This document shows, one piece after another, positions 33,860 through 43,122 of a stretch of 64,000 bases of DNA (position 1 is its first letter; the number at the start of each line of letters is the position of its first letter). Location: positions 248,001 to 312,000 of the forward strand of contig NZ_CP110395.1 of the NCBI RefSeq assembly GCF_029910215.1. The letters are read 5' to 3'. The translations under genes and the position numbers were made by a program. This DNA comes from Paraburkholderia sp. D15 (GTDB taxonomy: Bacteria; Pseudomonadota; Gammaproteobacteria; Burkholderiales; Burkholderiaceae). The notes beneath the pieces are model-generated. The model saw only the letters and a program-made list of their open reading frames with translations. It was not told the origin of the DNA and made no database searches.

Positions 33860-35587
33860 TCATGCGGCGGGCGGGGTCGCAGGTGGGGGATGAATGCCTC
33901 CGCGTTGTGCGGTCTGTCTCGGCTTCCTCGCCGGCCTCGATGCTCCGGCCGCATTTCTAGCGGGCTTATAGTTGGCGGTTTTCAGAAAGACTGGATCGAC
34001 GTCGATGCGTGCTAGCGCGACTCCGAAGCCAAGCCCGTTCAAGCCGATGATGGCGTTCTTGAGCGTGATCTTCGAAAAGAACGGCAGATCTTTTGGAAGA
34101 TCCTTCGTGGTTGCGATGGCGTAGATGATCCGATAGTTCTCGGCCTTAGGACGCGCGAGAGGGTCGTCGAGCTTGATGCTGGCGGGGAGCTTTTCGTTGA
34201 GCTTGACCCGAAACTCCTCATGGCGCATGAAGGTCTCGGCCGACACGCTTCCTTGGGCGAAGAGGTGGCTGAGCGTGGCCGAGCTCCTATAGAGCTTCAC
34301 GTGGATGAGATCGCGTCCGTCGCGCACGAGGTCGCAAAATTCGATCTTGTCGTAAGCGTTGCCAAACGAAATGTTTTTCTTGTCGAGCAGCTCGTATCCT
34401 GAGTTCTCCGTTGCGACGCTCGCGTTGTATAGCCCTTCATTGGCGTGTTGGTAGACGGGCATCTTCGCCGAGTCAACTTCGAGCCGCTTGAAGTGAGCGT
34501 CTATCTCATCGACGAACTTGCGGCTGACTTCATACCACAGGCCGTTGCGTAGAATAAAGGTCTCGTCGCCCATGGGGAGTTCCGCGTATAGGCACCGATA
34601 GGCCGCCCAGCTTTTGATCGACTGGTAGTTTGCATCGTTCACGTGGACGGAGATGGATCGGAGCAGTGTCGCGTTAGGTTTGTCGCCATGCTCGGCGATG
34701 TAGTCGAGCAACTGGTCGAGTTGGAGCGTGCGGTGGTGCGCTGTCTTGGACCGCTGGTCGAACGAGTAGCCGGACTGCTTTTCCCAATCGACAATCTCCG
34801 GTTCCCCAAGCCAGAGGTTCTCCGGTCGGGGATTGGATTGCAGGGCGTCGGTGAGCGCGTCGTCGAGGCATTCGATCATCGTTGAATCGCGGACTCGATG
34901 AACATTGTCTATCCAGGCGAATCGCTCGGGGAGCGGCTTGTCCCGGTGGGCCAGTGCCTCGGCCAGAATCTCTGGTAGGTCGTCGAGAGTCGCTGGTGGG
35001 TTGATGGTCAGCGCGTCGCGGCCACTAATGTGCTCGCCGAAGAGCGCGACCTCAGATGTGCCTGTGACCGCATGGACCATGTCGAGCTCGGGGTCGATAT
35101 TCAAATCGAATATATCGGCGTCTCGCGAGCTTTGGCTCCGTATGTGCAACGAATTGACCTCGTGGCTCGCCTTGTCGAGGCTGCGCAGCTTTTGCGGGTC
35201 GATCGAATTGAGCGTCACACGCAAGCCGAAGTCCCGATCGGCGAGGTCAAGGTTGATGAGGTGGTGCCCCATCCCGAATGAGAGCGCGAAGACCGCGCCG
35301 GCGTGCCGGACCAGCAGGACGGCTCCCTCGGACCGGTTACCCTCGAAAAGATCGGGCGGCACGTCTTGGTTGCGGACGAGAAACGGAGCCCAGTCTGGCA
35401 ATTTCGGACGCGAGCTTTTCTTGGCGTAAAGGCTGGCCTTTCCCTCGCTGATTTTCAAGTCAATAGGCGGCTTTGCTCGGTCGGTTTTGACGATTTGGTC
35501 GTCTTTCAGCTTCGCATCCCTGACCAGATAGATCGTAAGATGTTCTCGTTTGGATTGATGCTCTCTCATCATCGCCCCCGCCATCAT
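33860..35587 (-). CDS. TIGR04141/DUF6119 'sporadically distributed' protein
   Basis: The 575-residue product starts with a LTIYLVRDAKLKDD segment and contains GAVLLVRHAGAVFALSFGMG, the landmark of the TIGR04141 (DUF6119) family, and SWAAYRCLYAELPMGDETFIL plus LRNGLWYEVSR further on. The function is unknown; members are patchy in occurrence and lie in islands with restriction or defence genes. The last 40 residues are Pro/Arg-rich and overlap the integrase remnant, so the native C terminus may have been replaced by recombination. An internal Met five codons later is also a possible start. Confidence 0.8.
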   Translation of the reverse strand: MMAGAMMREHQSKREHLTIYLVRDAKLKDDQIVKTDRAKPPIDLKISEGKASLYAKKSSRPKLPDWAPFLVRNQDVPPDLFEGNRSEGAVLLVRHAGAVFALSFGMGHHLINLDLADRDFGLRVTLNSIDPQKLRSLDKASHEVNSLHIRSQSSRDADIFDLNIDPELDMVHAVTGTSEVALFGEHISGRDALTINPPATLDDLPEILAEALAHRDKPLPERFAWIDNVHRVRDSTMIECLDDALTDALQSNPRPENLWLGEPEIVDWEKQSGYSFDQRSKTAHHRTLQLDQLLDYIAEHGDKPNATLLRSISVHVNDANYQSIKSWAAYRCLYAELPMGDETFILRNGLWYEVSRKFVDEIDAHFKRLEVDSAKMPVYQHANEGLYNASVATENSGYELLDKKNISFGNAYDKIEFCDLVRDGRDLIHVKLYRSSATLSHLFAQGSVSAETFMRHEEFRVKLNEKLPASIKLDDPLARPKAENYRIIYAIATTKDLPKDLPFFSKITLKNAIIGLNGLGFGVALARIDVDPVFLKTANYKPARNAAGASRPARKPRQTAQRGGIHPPPATPPAA

Positions 35588-35813
35588 TTTCTTTTTCCCG
35601 GCATCGCGCCCAGCGGGCGCGAAACTGAGTTTCGAAACAGTGCTCCCAATATGCGGCGATCGTCAATATCCCTCGACAAAATGCAGCCCCAAGGACTTGA
35701 AAGCAAATTGTGAGAAAGGATGACTCGTTCCGCCTACGCCCTTCTCTACCTTGCTACGTCGGTGGCTATGATCGAACGTAAACTTCGATTGCTTAGAACA
35801 AAGAGGAACGCCG

Positions 35814-37064
35814 ATGGCAGACGCCGGGATTTCGACTTTATTCAATCGCGAGCAACTATTCGGGGAGGTGTGGACCGCTCCAATGGTGCGCGTCGGCGAG
35901 AAATACGGCATTTCTGGCGCCGATGTTCGGCGAGTATGTGACGCTCTTCACGTGCCGGTGCCTGCACCAGGGCATTGGACGCGCGTTGAACTAGGGCGTG
36001 CAGTAGCGCGGCCCGCACTTCCGCCTATGTCGGCACAACAAATTATGACGGCTACTTCGGCGATCGAAGCTGTAGTCGATCGTCCGAGACGGGGCGTAGG
36101 CGTGCGAACCCGCGAGCGGGCGCGGCGAAATGCCAGCGATTTGATTGAGACTGCGCAGGAACGGCAAGATTGGCATCGCGCTATCAAGGGATTGCGCGAC
36201 CAAATGGCAAAAGACGCTTCTCGTGCCGATCGCCTTAAAAAGCGACATGAGTGGGAGCAGGCTCATCCGGGAAAGCGTTATCCACCTGATACCGCTGCCA
36301 CATATGGAAGCTGGGAGTACTTTTGTGACGCCGGTCAACTGCTGCTGACTGCCACGCATCGCAAGCTTGTTGCACGTCTGTCCTTAGGTAGTTATAAACG
36401 AGGGCTGTCGGTGCTCAACATAATCTGCCATTCGGCAGGGCTTGGCGGATACGCAGTCGAGATGACAAATGGTGACGAGCGATTAAAGTTGTCGAAAGAT
36501 GGCGCCTATGTTGAGATTCGCGTCACCGAAAAGCTGACTCGGGATACTCGATACCGTATCAACAGCTGGGACAAGTCTCGCGAACCCGTGCGAACGCTGA
36601 CCCCCACTGGAAAGCTTGCGCTATTTGTCGAGCAGCAAGGCACAGGTCACACAGAGCTACCGGACCTTCCGGATCAACCGCTCGAATGCCAGCTTGAACG
36701 CATTCTTGCGGCCATCGACTATCGACATCGTGGCTCTCTCGAAAGGATCATCGAATGGGCCGAACGTGACCGGAAATGGAAAGAGGCTGAAATCAGTCGA
36801 CAGGAAGATGAACGGCAGCGAAAGGAAGCAAAAAGGAAGGTCGAGGAAGAGGCTCGACGACGCGAAGCGTTGCTTCTAGAAGTCGAGAGTTGGCAACGTG
36901 CGGAACTGATCCGTGCCTATCTCGCGTTGCTCGATAGCAGGTTAGGAAGCGCTGCTCGGCCCGCGGACGGATACAGCGCTTGGCGCGAATGGGCGGCGAC
37001 GGTTGCAGATGAGCTAGATCCTACCCGTCGCCGCGTGAGCAGCATGTCCACAGATCGAGACTAA
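35814..37064 (+). CDS. Unknown protein with N-terminal HTH-like part and C-terminal coiled coil
   Basis: The 416-residue product starts with STLFNREQLFGEVWTAPM and GEKYGISGADVRRVCDAL, which suggests a helix-turn-helix. A basic linker, a central beta-rich part, and a strong coiled coil at about 315-365 (Glu/Lys/Arg heptads such as ISRQEDERQRKEAKRKVEEE) follow. AGAGGAA stands six bases before the ATG. It is divergent from the TIGR04141 gene and convergent with the integrase. I recognise it only as a recurrent unknown island protein. Confidence 0.7.
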   Translation: MADAGISTLFNREQLFGEVWTAPMVRVGEKYGISGADVRRVCDALHVPVPAPGHWTRVELGRAVARPALPPMSAQQIMTATSAIEAVVDRPRRGVGVRTRERARRNASDLIETAQERQDWHRAIKGLRDQMAKDASRADRLKKRHEWEQAHPGKRYPPDTAATYGSWEYFCDAGQLLLTATHRKLVARLSLGSYKRGLSVLNIICHSAGLGGYAVEMTNGDERLKLSKDGAYVEIRVTEKLTRDTRYRINSWDKSREPVRTLTPTGKLALFVEQQGTGHTELPDLPDQPLECQLERILAAIDYRHRGSLERIIEWAERDRKWKEAEISRQEDERQRKEAKRKVEEEARRREALLLEVESWQRAELIRAYLALLDSRLGSAARPADGYSAWREWAATVADELDPTRRRVSSMSTDRD

Positions 37065-37092
37065 GCCTGCCAAGAAGTGAAGCCGCAGTGTC

Positions 37093-38457
37093 TTAACTCT
37101 TTGGCTCGAACGAAATTTGCGCTTGCTCAAGCATCCAGGCTTCAATCTTGTCGTGCCACATGCGCAGCAGGTCGAGCGGGCGTCGGCGGTAGTGCTTTTC
37201 GGCGATTGCTGATGGCTTATGTCCTTGGATCTGTGCGACAACGCCGACGGGGACCTCCACCCACTCCGAAAGCGTGCCGAATGACCGGCGCAGTCCATGC
37301 AGCGAAATATGCGGCAAACCTGTTGGTTCCAACGCGCGATTGTGCGCGTGACGCGGTTCAGCTATCTTTCCGTCCGATGCTGTTTTGCTGGCGAAGACCC
37401 ATTCCGATGGTTCCCATTGCTCACGTCTTTCAGCGAGGCGATTGGTTTGACGTTTATTGGGAGGTATCTCGTTCAGACGCTGAAGATGTAACAGTAGGCC
37501 CGAAAGATACGGAGTGAGTGGAATGGTCCGACCACCGGTACCTTCAACCTTATCGTTCATGGTCAAACTGCGCCATCGGAAGTCCACATCTTCCCAACGC
37601 AGCGCGGCCAGTTCTTCCCGACGGGCACCCGTGATTAAGAGCCCTTGAAGGTATGCGCTGATTACGGGGTTCGCAATGCTGCGCACTGCACTAAACCAAA
37701 CAGACAATTGTTCCCGCTGAAGGCAATCATCTTTAGCGGCGCTACGAGGGAGAATGCCCTTGACCTTTGGCGAAGAATAAGCCTCGTGCAAGATGATGCC
37801 CGCGTACATCTCGTGCGTGTCACACCATCGAATGAATGCCTTGAAGAGGCCGAATGCATGACCGGCATTCGTTGGACCCCGAGGTATTTCACCCTCAAGC
37901 CACTGAGACATCGATGTTGCCGTTATGTCTGTCAATTTCAGCGGAATAAGCGGGGCCAATGGGCCGCGGACCTTTTCTTTACCGCCGCGTTTTGCAATGC
38001 CGCCGCCGGGTGACGAGAGGTTGATATGGTCGAGAATGTATCTCTCTGACCTAGGCTTCTTTGTCTTCGGTGAAATCTTCGTTCGCAGATGCTCCAGATA
38101 CTGTTCCCACGCTTCGCCGACCGTCACATCCTGACGGTGCTTTGCAGCACGTCGAGCCTCATGTGCTGCCTTCTGCTCAGCCTCCTGTTCCCGCGGATCG
38201 ATGCCGCCATCGATAAGCGTCTGGAGGCTACGTGCGCGCTCTTGCGCAACATCAATCGTCCAACTTCTCGGATCGCCGATCGTCATCCGCACCGTCGAGC
38301 CGTGGATCTTCCCTTGAAAAATGTAAGCTTTTGCACCGCCTGATGTAGCGCGTAAACCTAGCCCTGGGGTCTTGCTGTCCCAAAGAAACGATTGTGATTT
38401 ACCTTCGGCGCAGCGATGGGCTTCTACCCGCGCCGCAGTGAAATTGACCTTCGCCAC
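37093..38457 (-). CDS. P4-type tyrosine integrase
   Basis: The 454-residue recombinase has the N-terminal DUF4102 arm-binding domain (FLWDSKTPGLGLRATSGG, YIFQGKIHG), a SAM-like core domain, and a catalytic domain with all conserved residues: Arg279/280 in TGARREEL, Lys303, His387-x-x-Arg390 in HGLRRSF, His413 in GHK and the nucleophile Tyr423 in KHYRRR. Enzymes of this type insert islands at the 3' ends of tRNA genes. It lies about 170 bases from a tRNA-like fragment, which fits as the attachment site. The gene appears intact. Confidence 0.95.
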   Translation of the reverse strand: MAKVNFTAARVEAHRCAEGKSQSFLWDSKTPGLGLRATSGGAKAYIFQGKIHGSTVRMTIGDPRSWTIDVAQERARSLQTLIDGGIDPREQEAEQKAAHEARRAAKHRQDVTVGEAWEQYLEHLRTKISPKTKKPRSERYILDHINLSSPGGGIAKRGGKEKVRGPLAPLIPLKLTDITATSMSQWLEGEIPRGPTNAGHAFGLFKAFIRWCDTHEMYAGIILHEAYSSPKVKGILPRSAAKDDCLQREQLSVWFSAVRSIANPVISAYLQGLLITGARREELAALRWEDVDFRWRSLTMNDKVEGTGGRTIPLTPYLSGLLLHLQRLNEIPPNKRQTNRLAERREQWEPSEWVFASKTASDGKIAEPRHAHNRALEPTGLPHISLHGLRRSFGTLSEWVEVPVGVVAQIQGHKPSAIAEKHYRRRPLDLLRMWHDKIEAWMLEQAQISFEPKS

Positions 38458-38632
38458 CGAGCCTCCTGTTTATGAGTCGGCAATCCCGTGTAACCGCTGT
38501 GTAACCCGATTATGCGGTAGCGAAGGTATTTAGATCAACGTGTATGGATGATTGGTTTTGGAATAGTTGTTAAAATACAATGGGTTGTGGGTGTTAATTG
38601 ATGTCAATCTATCCGGGTGACTCCTGACTTGT

Positions 38633-38679
38633 TCGTATTCGCAATGCGAAGGTCGGGAGTTCGATCCTCCTCCTCCCAA
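38633..38679 (+). other. tRNA-like 3' fragment, probable attachment site (att)
   Basis: The segment folds as the 3' half of a tRNA. The anticodon arm is TCGTA-TTCGCAA-TGCGA (loop TTCGCAA), followed by AGGTC, then a T arm GGGAG-TTCGATC-CTCCT, then CCTCCCA. No D arm or 5' acceptor strand lies upstream, and the end reads AAT where CCA is expected. This is what an integrase leaves at the far end of an island inserted in a tRNA gene. The original tRNA terminator just downstream and the integrase nearby support that. The identity of the tRNA is uncertain. Confidence 0.5.
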
Positions 38680-38710
38680 TAGATCAAAACGTCTGAAAAA
38701 GGCTAAAAAA

Positions 38711-38737
38711 ATCCCGGCAGCATAAGGCTGCCGGGAT
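38711..38737. terminator. Strong bidirectional intrinsic terminator
   Basis: An 11-bp perfect stem, ATCCCGGCAGC and GCTGCCGGGAT, with a 5-base loop is flanked by an A-run on the left and a T-run on the right. It lies 31 bases after the tRNA-like fragment and is probably the native terminator of the tRNA transcript. Confidence 0.9.
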
Positions 38738-38828
38738 TTTTTCGTTTACTGTCGCCGACAATCTCTCGCGCATGGTTAATGTCCCATGTGTAAGCGTGTC
38801 GCCGATACCGTCTTGACGCGGCGCTGAA

Positions 38829-40402
38829 TTACATACGCGCTGGAAGCTGAGCAGCGACGGCCCACGGGGTGAGGTCATCGAGGCGATTGATGGGATGATC
38901 GGCAACACGGGCGAGTACGAAGCGCAGGTATGCCTCTGGATCGACATTGTTGAGCTTCGCGGTGCCGATCAGGCTGTAGATCGCTGCGGCACGCTCACTA
39001 CCTGAGTCCGCCCCTGCAAAGAGATAGTTGCGACGGCCAATCGCCACGCCGCGCAATGCGCGTTCGACCGGCAGGTTGTCGATCTCAAGGCAGCCGTCCT
39101 CGCAATAGCGCGTGAGCGCCGCCCATCGATTCAAGGTATAGAGGATTGCGCGACTTGTATCGGACTTGCGCGAGAGCGTTTCCAATGTGGCGGTGAGCCA
39201 CGCATTCAACTCATCAAACAGTGGGCGCGCGTGCTGTTGCCGGTACGCACGGCGTTCGTGGGGGCGGTTTGCCACGGATATTATCTTCGACCTTGTACAA
39301 AGCCCCAATGCGCTCGAGCGGTTCGGTGTTCAGCGCATTGGGACGCGCCGCGTGCAGTTCGTAGAACTGTCTTCGCGCGTGGGCCCAGCATGCCGCTTCG
39401 GCGACACGTCCCGTTTCGTAGATGGCCTGGTAGCCGCCGTACGCATCGGCCTGCAACGTGCCGCTAAACGATTCAAGATGCTCCTGCGGATGGATGCCCT
39501 TGCGATCCGGCGTCTAGGTGAATCACACGGCCGGCGGCGTCTTGTCGCCCGAGGCCCGATCGTCGCCCACATAGACCCACAGACGTCCCCTCTTTGTCTT
39601 GCCGGCACCTGGCGCCAGCACTGTCACAGGCGTGCCGTCGACGTACAGTTTCGTTGCCGCCATGACGTGTCGGCGCAACGCGTCGACCAGTGGCTGCAGT
39701 AGCGCAGCACTGTGGCCGACCCACTTCGCAAGCAGCGAGCGATCAAGCTCCACGCCTTCGCGCGCATACATGACCGATTGCCGGTAGAGCGGCAGGTGAT
39801 CCGCGAACTTCGAGACGAGTACGTGAGCCAGCAGGCCGGGGCCAGCCATGCCGCGTTCGATGGGGCGGCTCGGGGCTGCGGCCTGCGCCATATGCTCGCA
39901 GCACGAACAGGCAAACCTGGGGCGCACATGGCGGATCACGCAGAAGCTCGCCGGAACGTATTCAAGCTGTTCGGAGACGTCGTCTCCCAGTTGCTTCATC
40001 TGGGCACCGCATTCGGTACAGCTCTGGTATGACTCAGGCGGATGTGTCTGGATTTCTCCGGACAGATGCTCCAGCAACGGCTTACGCTGCATCTGTTCCG
40101 GTGCGGTGTGCGGCGTTCTGGGGATTTCGACGGGTGTGGCACCTTCATCCGCTTCGAGCTCTTCCAGACGTAGTTCGAGTTGCTCGATCTGATGGTGCAG
40201 CTTCTCCCATTCGCGTCCGAACTGTATGCGGCGCAGCTTCGCAATGAGCAGCTTCAGATGCTCGATTTCGGCCTTGTCTGTCGCAATAGCGGCCTTCTGC
40301 GAATCGACCACGTTCTGCATACGCTTGAGTTACGCGTCGCGTTCGCGCAGCACGGCCTTCGGGGCCTCGAAGTCGTCTGGACAGTGTGTCAGCAGAAGTC
40401 AT
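38829..40402 (-). pseudogene. tnpC: IS66-family transposase TnpC, inactivated
   Basis: Most of the roughly 520-residue protein can be followed: the leucine-zipper start (IATDKAEIEHLKLLIAKLRR), the zinc finger CTECGAQM...CSCCEHM, the catalytic-core segments KLYVDGTPV and QADAYGGYQ, and the C-terminal WAALTRYCEDGCLEIDN and GRRNYLFAGA. Five lesions are visible: a one-base insertion near the start, TAA for CAA just before MQNVV, TGA and TAG after KTPPAV, and an extra base in a G5 run at 39260-39264. This is long-standing decay. Confidence 0.9.
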
Positions 40403-40411
40403 GCCGACAGT

Positions 40412-40663
40412 TTACGCGTCGGCGCCGACGTTTATAACTCGGACGTGGGTCGCCCGGTTCCGGCAGGTCATAGTCGCCCGCCAGGTAGTGACGGCGCCAT
40501 TTAAACAGCAGATTGACATTGACCCGTGCTCGCGTGCGATGAGTGCAGCAGACGTCTCTGGAACGAGCGTCGCTTCGACGAGCTGCCGCTTGAATTCCAC
40601 CGGGAAGTTGGGGCGTTTGATCTGTTTGGCCTGCGTTGTCGTATCCACGATGGTGTCCACCAT
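40412..40663 (-). pseudogene. IS66 accessory protein TnpA, truncated by frameshift
   Basis: The frame starts with QIKRPNFPVEFKRQLVEATLVPE and TSAALIAREHG, the helix-turn-helix of IS66 OrfA. It then passes into another frame where relatives read NLLFKWRR. The 83-codon product would lack a normal C terminus. A perfect 10-bp hairpin overlaps its start codon. Confidence 0.75.
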
Positions 40664-40679
40664 TTATTTGGTGGACACC
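40652..40679 (-). repeat. Perfect hairpin over the tnpA start
   Basis: GGTGTCCACC and GGTGGACACC form a 10-bp inverted repeat with an 8-base loop. The minus-strand tnpA start codon is inside it. In RNA it would hide the start region, a device known to limit transposase expression from outside transcripts. Confidence 0.6.
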
Positions 40680-40946
40680 AAAGTAGCCAAACTCAACGGC
40701 TATTGCTACACGATACTGGCGACACGCTTATCCTCGCCTTGAACATGGGTTTTTCGATACGCGCTAAACAACCCATGACGTTCCGAACTGGCTCGCCATT
40801 TGGCTGCAAGAAAATCCTACCTGGTTCGTCGCACGACGTGTGTCCCCACTTCCGACTACCATCTATTTCCTCAACTGAAGTTTGGTTGACTCATAAAGCT
40901 CTGAGTTCATCTCATCAAGGTCATCGTTCTTTGATCCACTTATCCA

Positions 40947-41588
40947 ATGCAAAACACGACCACTATCTCCGTTGCTCGAGTGCTGCTGAATCGAATCCAA
41001 GCTTGGGTACGGCGTCACACGTGCCATTTCAACTGCTCGGACTTCTGGCCTGGCCGTGAGCTAAAGCAAGCCGCCATTGTCCTCGCGGCTTGGGCACTTC
41101 CCGCAATAGTTGGGGTTGTCGTAACTGACTGGCTCGGCCGTTACCGGTCAGTCAGATATCTGCAAATCTCAATTCAGGAAGGCATTGGGCCGCATATCTG
41201 GAATGTCTTCGGGGTGCTTGGTATGGTTCTTACCGGTTTTCTGATTGCAGTTCCCAGACAGAAATGGCTTGCGATCGCGGCATATCAGGTAATGCTGAAC
41301 ACTTATGCTCTCGGCGCGTTGATGTTTGGACTTCTGCTCGGAAAATGGATCTGTGTCATCGTTCCGCAGGATGCTTATTCACTCGTCACCGTGACGCGAT
41401 CGATGTTTGCCGTTGCGATTTTTCTGAATCTGTTGATTTGGTATGTGGCTTTTCTTGTCTCGCCCGCGCGCCTTGATACTGGTTTCATGCGCTCGGTCGC
41501 TCAGACCAAGCCGCAATTTCGCCTGCCGTTCGCCTTGGCAATTGTCCTGATCGCGATTGCTTCGCTTTACGTCTGTATGGACAAGTAG
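40947..41588 (+). CDS. Membrane protein with about four helices, unknown
   Basis: The 213-residue protein has hydrophobic segments at about 45-62 (AAIVLAAWALPAIVGVVV), 85-103 (VFGVLGMVLTGFLIAV), 110-130, 147-168 (SMFAVAIFLNLLIWYVAFLV) and 192-208 (LPFALAIVLIAIASLYV). It is an inner-membrane protein of no family I know. It lies between the dead IS66 element and the PemK/MazF-like gene. An alternative start a few codons in is possible. Confidence 0.65.
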   Translation: MQNTTTISVARVLLNRIQAWVRRHTCHFNCSDFWPGRELKQAAIVLAAWALPAIVGVVVTDWLGRYRSVRYLQISIQEGIGPHIWNVFGVLGMVLTGFLIAVPRQKWLAIAAYQVMLNTYALGALMFGLLLGKWICVIVPQDAYSLVTVTRSMFAVAIFLNLLIWYVAFLVSPARLDTGFMRSVAQTKPQFRLPFALAIVLIAIASLYVCMDK

Positions 41589-41827
41589 CCCGATGGATGG
41601 CGCGTTCTTGATCTGGGCCGCGACGTTCTCAAAGAGGAAACGCTACCGGAGAAGAGCGCGTACGCTATACGACCAGTCCGTCGACGCGCAGGGGGTATTC
41701 GAAGTCTTTCAATATGGGGGGGGCAGAATTTCCGCGCCTCCTGTAGCGAGGTTAGTCGCGACTATTCACCCAGCCCCACTTGTGGCACATTCACCTGCTT
41801 TAGAAGCGCTCGCAGGAATAACAACAA

Positions 41828-42856
41828 ATGCCGCAGATCAACGTCGAGTATTTCGAGCTGGTAGACGATCCAGTTGGAAACGGAAACCGAACCCCACAGT
41901 TGAGAGGTCGTGAGAGCTTCGAGGATATCGAAGAGGCACTGATTCCCTCATCGGAAACGTTCAAGGTCTTTTGCGTCAAGAAGTTCGCTGGAACCAACAA
42001 CTATCGTTGGCATGTGGAGAGCGTCGTCTGTACGTCAGCGCCTGGAGATCCCACCGCAAGCTATAAGGTAGAACTGAGCGAGCTGAATCAGCGAGTGCCT
42101 GAGGTATATCTCGAGCAAACGCTTCGGAATACCGGTGCGGCAGTGAACCGGGTCCTATGGACCGGCACATTGGTCGAAGTCGACTATGGTTTCATTCAGA
42201 GCGTGGGTGGACACGACGGGGTGGTCCGCACTAATGAACGCTACAGTGACACCCTGCAACAAGGGGAGATGCACAAGCGCCGCCTGGCTGTCGTCGTGAA
42301 CGTTTCTGGTGGTCGCGTCAAGGTCGCTCCGGTCACGTCGAATCCGCAAGCCGGTCAAGATAAAACCTGTTTTGAACTGGACCCGACGACATTAAGCAAG
42401 CTGTCCTTCTATGGTTCCTCAGGCAAGCAGAGTTGGGTTCTCTGTAGCATGTTGGAAACGGTGTCGGTCAGTCGCATCCTGCCGCCTATGTCCAAATTTT
42501 TGGTTCGTGGCCGCGAAAGAGATGGTCGGAATGTCCACTATACGCAAAAGCTGAACGCAAACGAGCTTAAGCTGCTCGAATCAGCTTTGCTTCATGCTAT
42601 TGGAATTACCGACTACTCTTCCCTCAAGGACGAACTCTCGGCGAAGAAACTTGAATGCGCGGAAATCGACGAGCTCAGGCAGTCGGTCGAAAATCTGAAA
42701 GCTCAACTCGCGACGGCGGGAACAGAAAACGCGCGGCTCAAACTCATCGAGGAAATCGCGAGGGACTGGGATAGAGCAATTGGAGGAGGGACGCTTGACG
42801 CAAGGGTTACCGAGCTTGCTCACTTGTACCGAGAAATGGCCGAAGAGGCCGATTGA
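41828..42856 (+). CDS. PemK/MazF-domain protein with extra N- and C-terminal parts
   Basis: The 342-residue product has a PemK/MazF-like core at about residues 110-220. It contains GTLVEVDYGFIQSVGG, GEMHKRRLAVVVNVSGG, VKVAPVTSNPQAGQD and VLCSMLETVSVSRILPP, i.e. the strands with the conserved Arg-Leu and the Thr/Ser-rich loop of these endoribonucleases. The 100-residue N-terminal domain and the coiled-coil C-terminal part (about 265-325) are not present in normal MazF (about 110 residues). No antitoxin-like small gene precedes it. It may be a self-regulated toxin or a regulator using the fold. Confidence 0.75.
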   Translation: MPQINVEYFELVDDPVGNGNRTPQLRGRESFEDIEEALIPSSETFKVFCVKKFAGTNNYRWHVESVVCTSAPGDPTASYKVELSELNQRVPEVYLEQTLRNTGAAVNRVLWTGTLVEVDYGFIQSVGGHDGVVRTNERYSDTLQQGEMHKRRLAVVVNVSGGRVKVAPVTSNPQAGQDKTCFELDPTTLSKLSFYGSSGKQSWVLCSMLETVSVSRILPPMSKFLVRGRERDGRNVHYTQKLNANELKLLESALLHAIGITDYSSLKDELSAKKLECAEIDELRQSVENLKAQLATAGTENARLKLIEEIARDWDRAIGGGTLDARVTELAHLYREMAEEAD

Positions 42857-42963
42857 CAGTGGACAGCTATCCGCGCATAATCGTTAACACTGGTGGGGTG
42901 CTTGGAGCAGTACCGAGCCCCCGCGACGGCGGCAACGCCTTACTGCGAAAGAAACGTTTCAAG

Positions 42964-42990
42964 AAAAAGCCACCTTCGGGTGGCTTTTTT
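42964..42990 (+). terminator. Intrinsic terminator
   Basis: GCCACC-TTCG-GGTGGC with an A5 run before and a T6 run after forms a compact hairpin with a UUCG tetraloop. It ends transcription from the PemK/MazF-like gene, or of an unrecognised short RNA between 42857 and 42963. Confidence 0.88.
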
Positions 42991-43122
42991 GTTTTCTGCT
43001 CAACCTGAACTCAGGTGCGGCATAGAGCATGCAACAATCAGCTCTAGCCAGAGCCCGTCTGTCTGCAAACGTAGTCGCGCCGATCGTGCTCCGCTCTCGA
43101 ACTCGCACTAAAAGGCATCCGG

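Larger units (their letters stand above)
38458..38789. other. Integrase upstream region and island edge
   Basis: The interval between the integrase and the IS66-like element holds the integrase promoter region, a tRNA-like 3' fragment and a strong terminator. The first 150 bases are AT-rich with many T/G runs (as attP arms often are) and contain no gene. Confidence 0.5.
38790..40731 (-). mobile_element. Degenerate IS66-family element
   Basis: The ends match as imperfect inverted repeats: GTAAGCGTGTCGCCGATACC on the left and, inverted, ATAAGCGTGTCGCCAGTATC on the right. Inside are a tnpA remnant and a badly damaged tnpC, while tnpB is missing. The flanking 8 bases do not match, so no target duplication survives. 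At 1,942 bp it is shorter than a complete IS66 (about 2.5 kb). It cannot transpose on its own. Confidence 0.8.

Noticed and set aside
38600..38700. Complete tRNA gene
   Set aside because: No 5' acceptor strand or D arm precedes the anticodon arm, and the end is AAT where CCA is expected.
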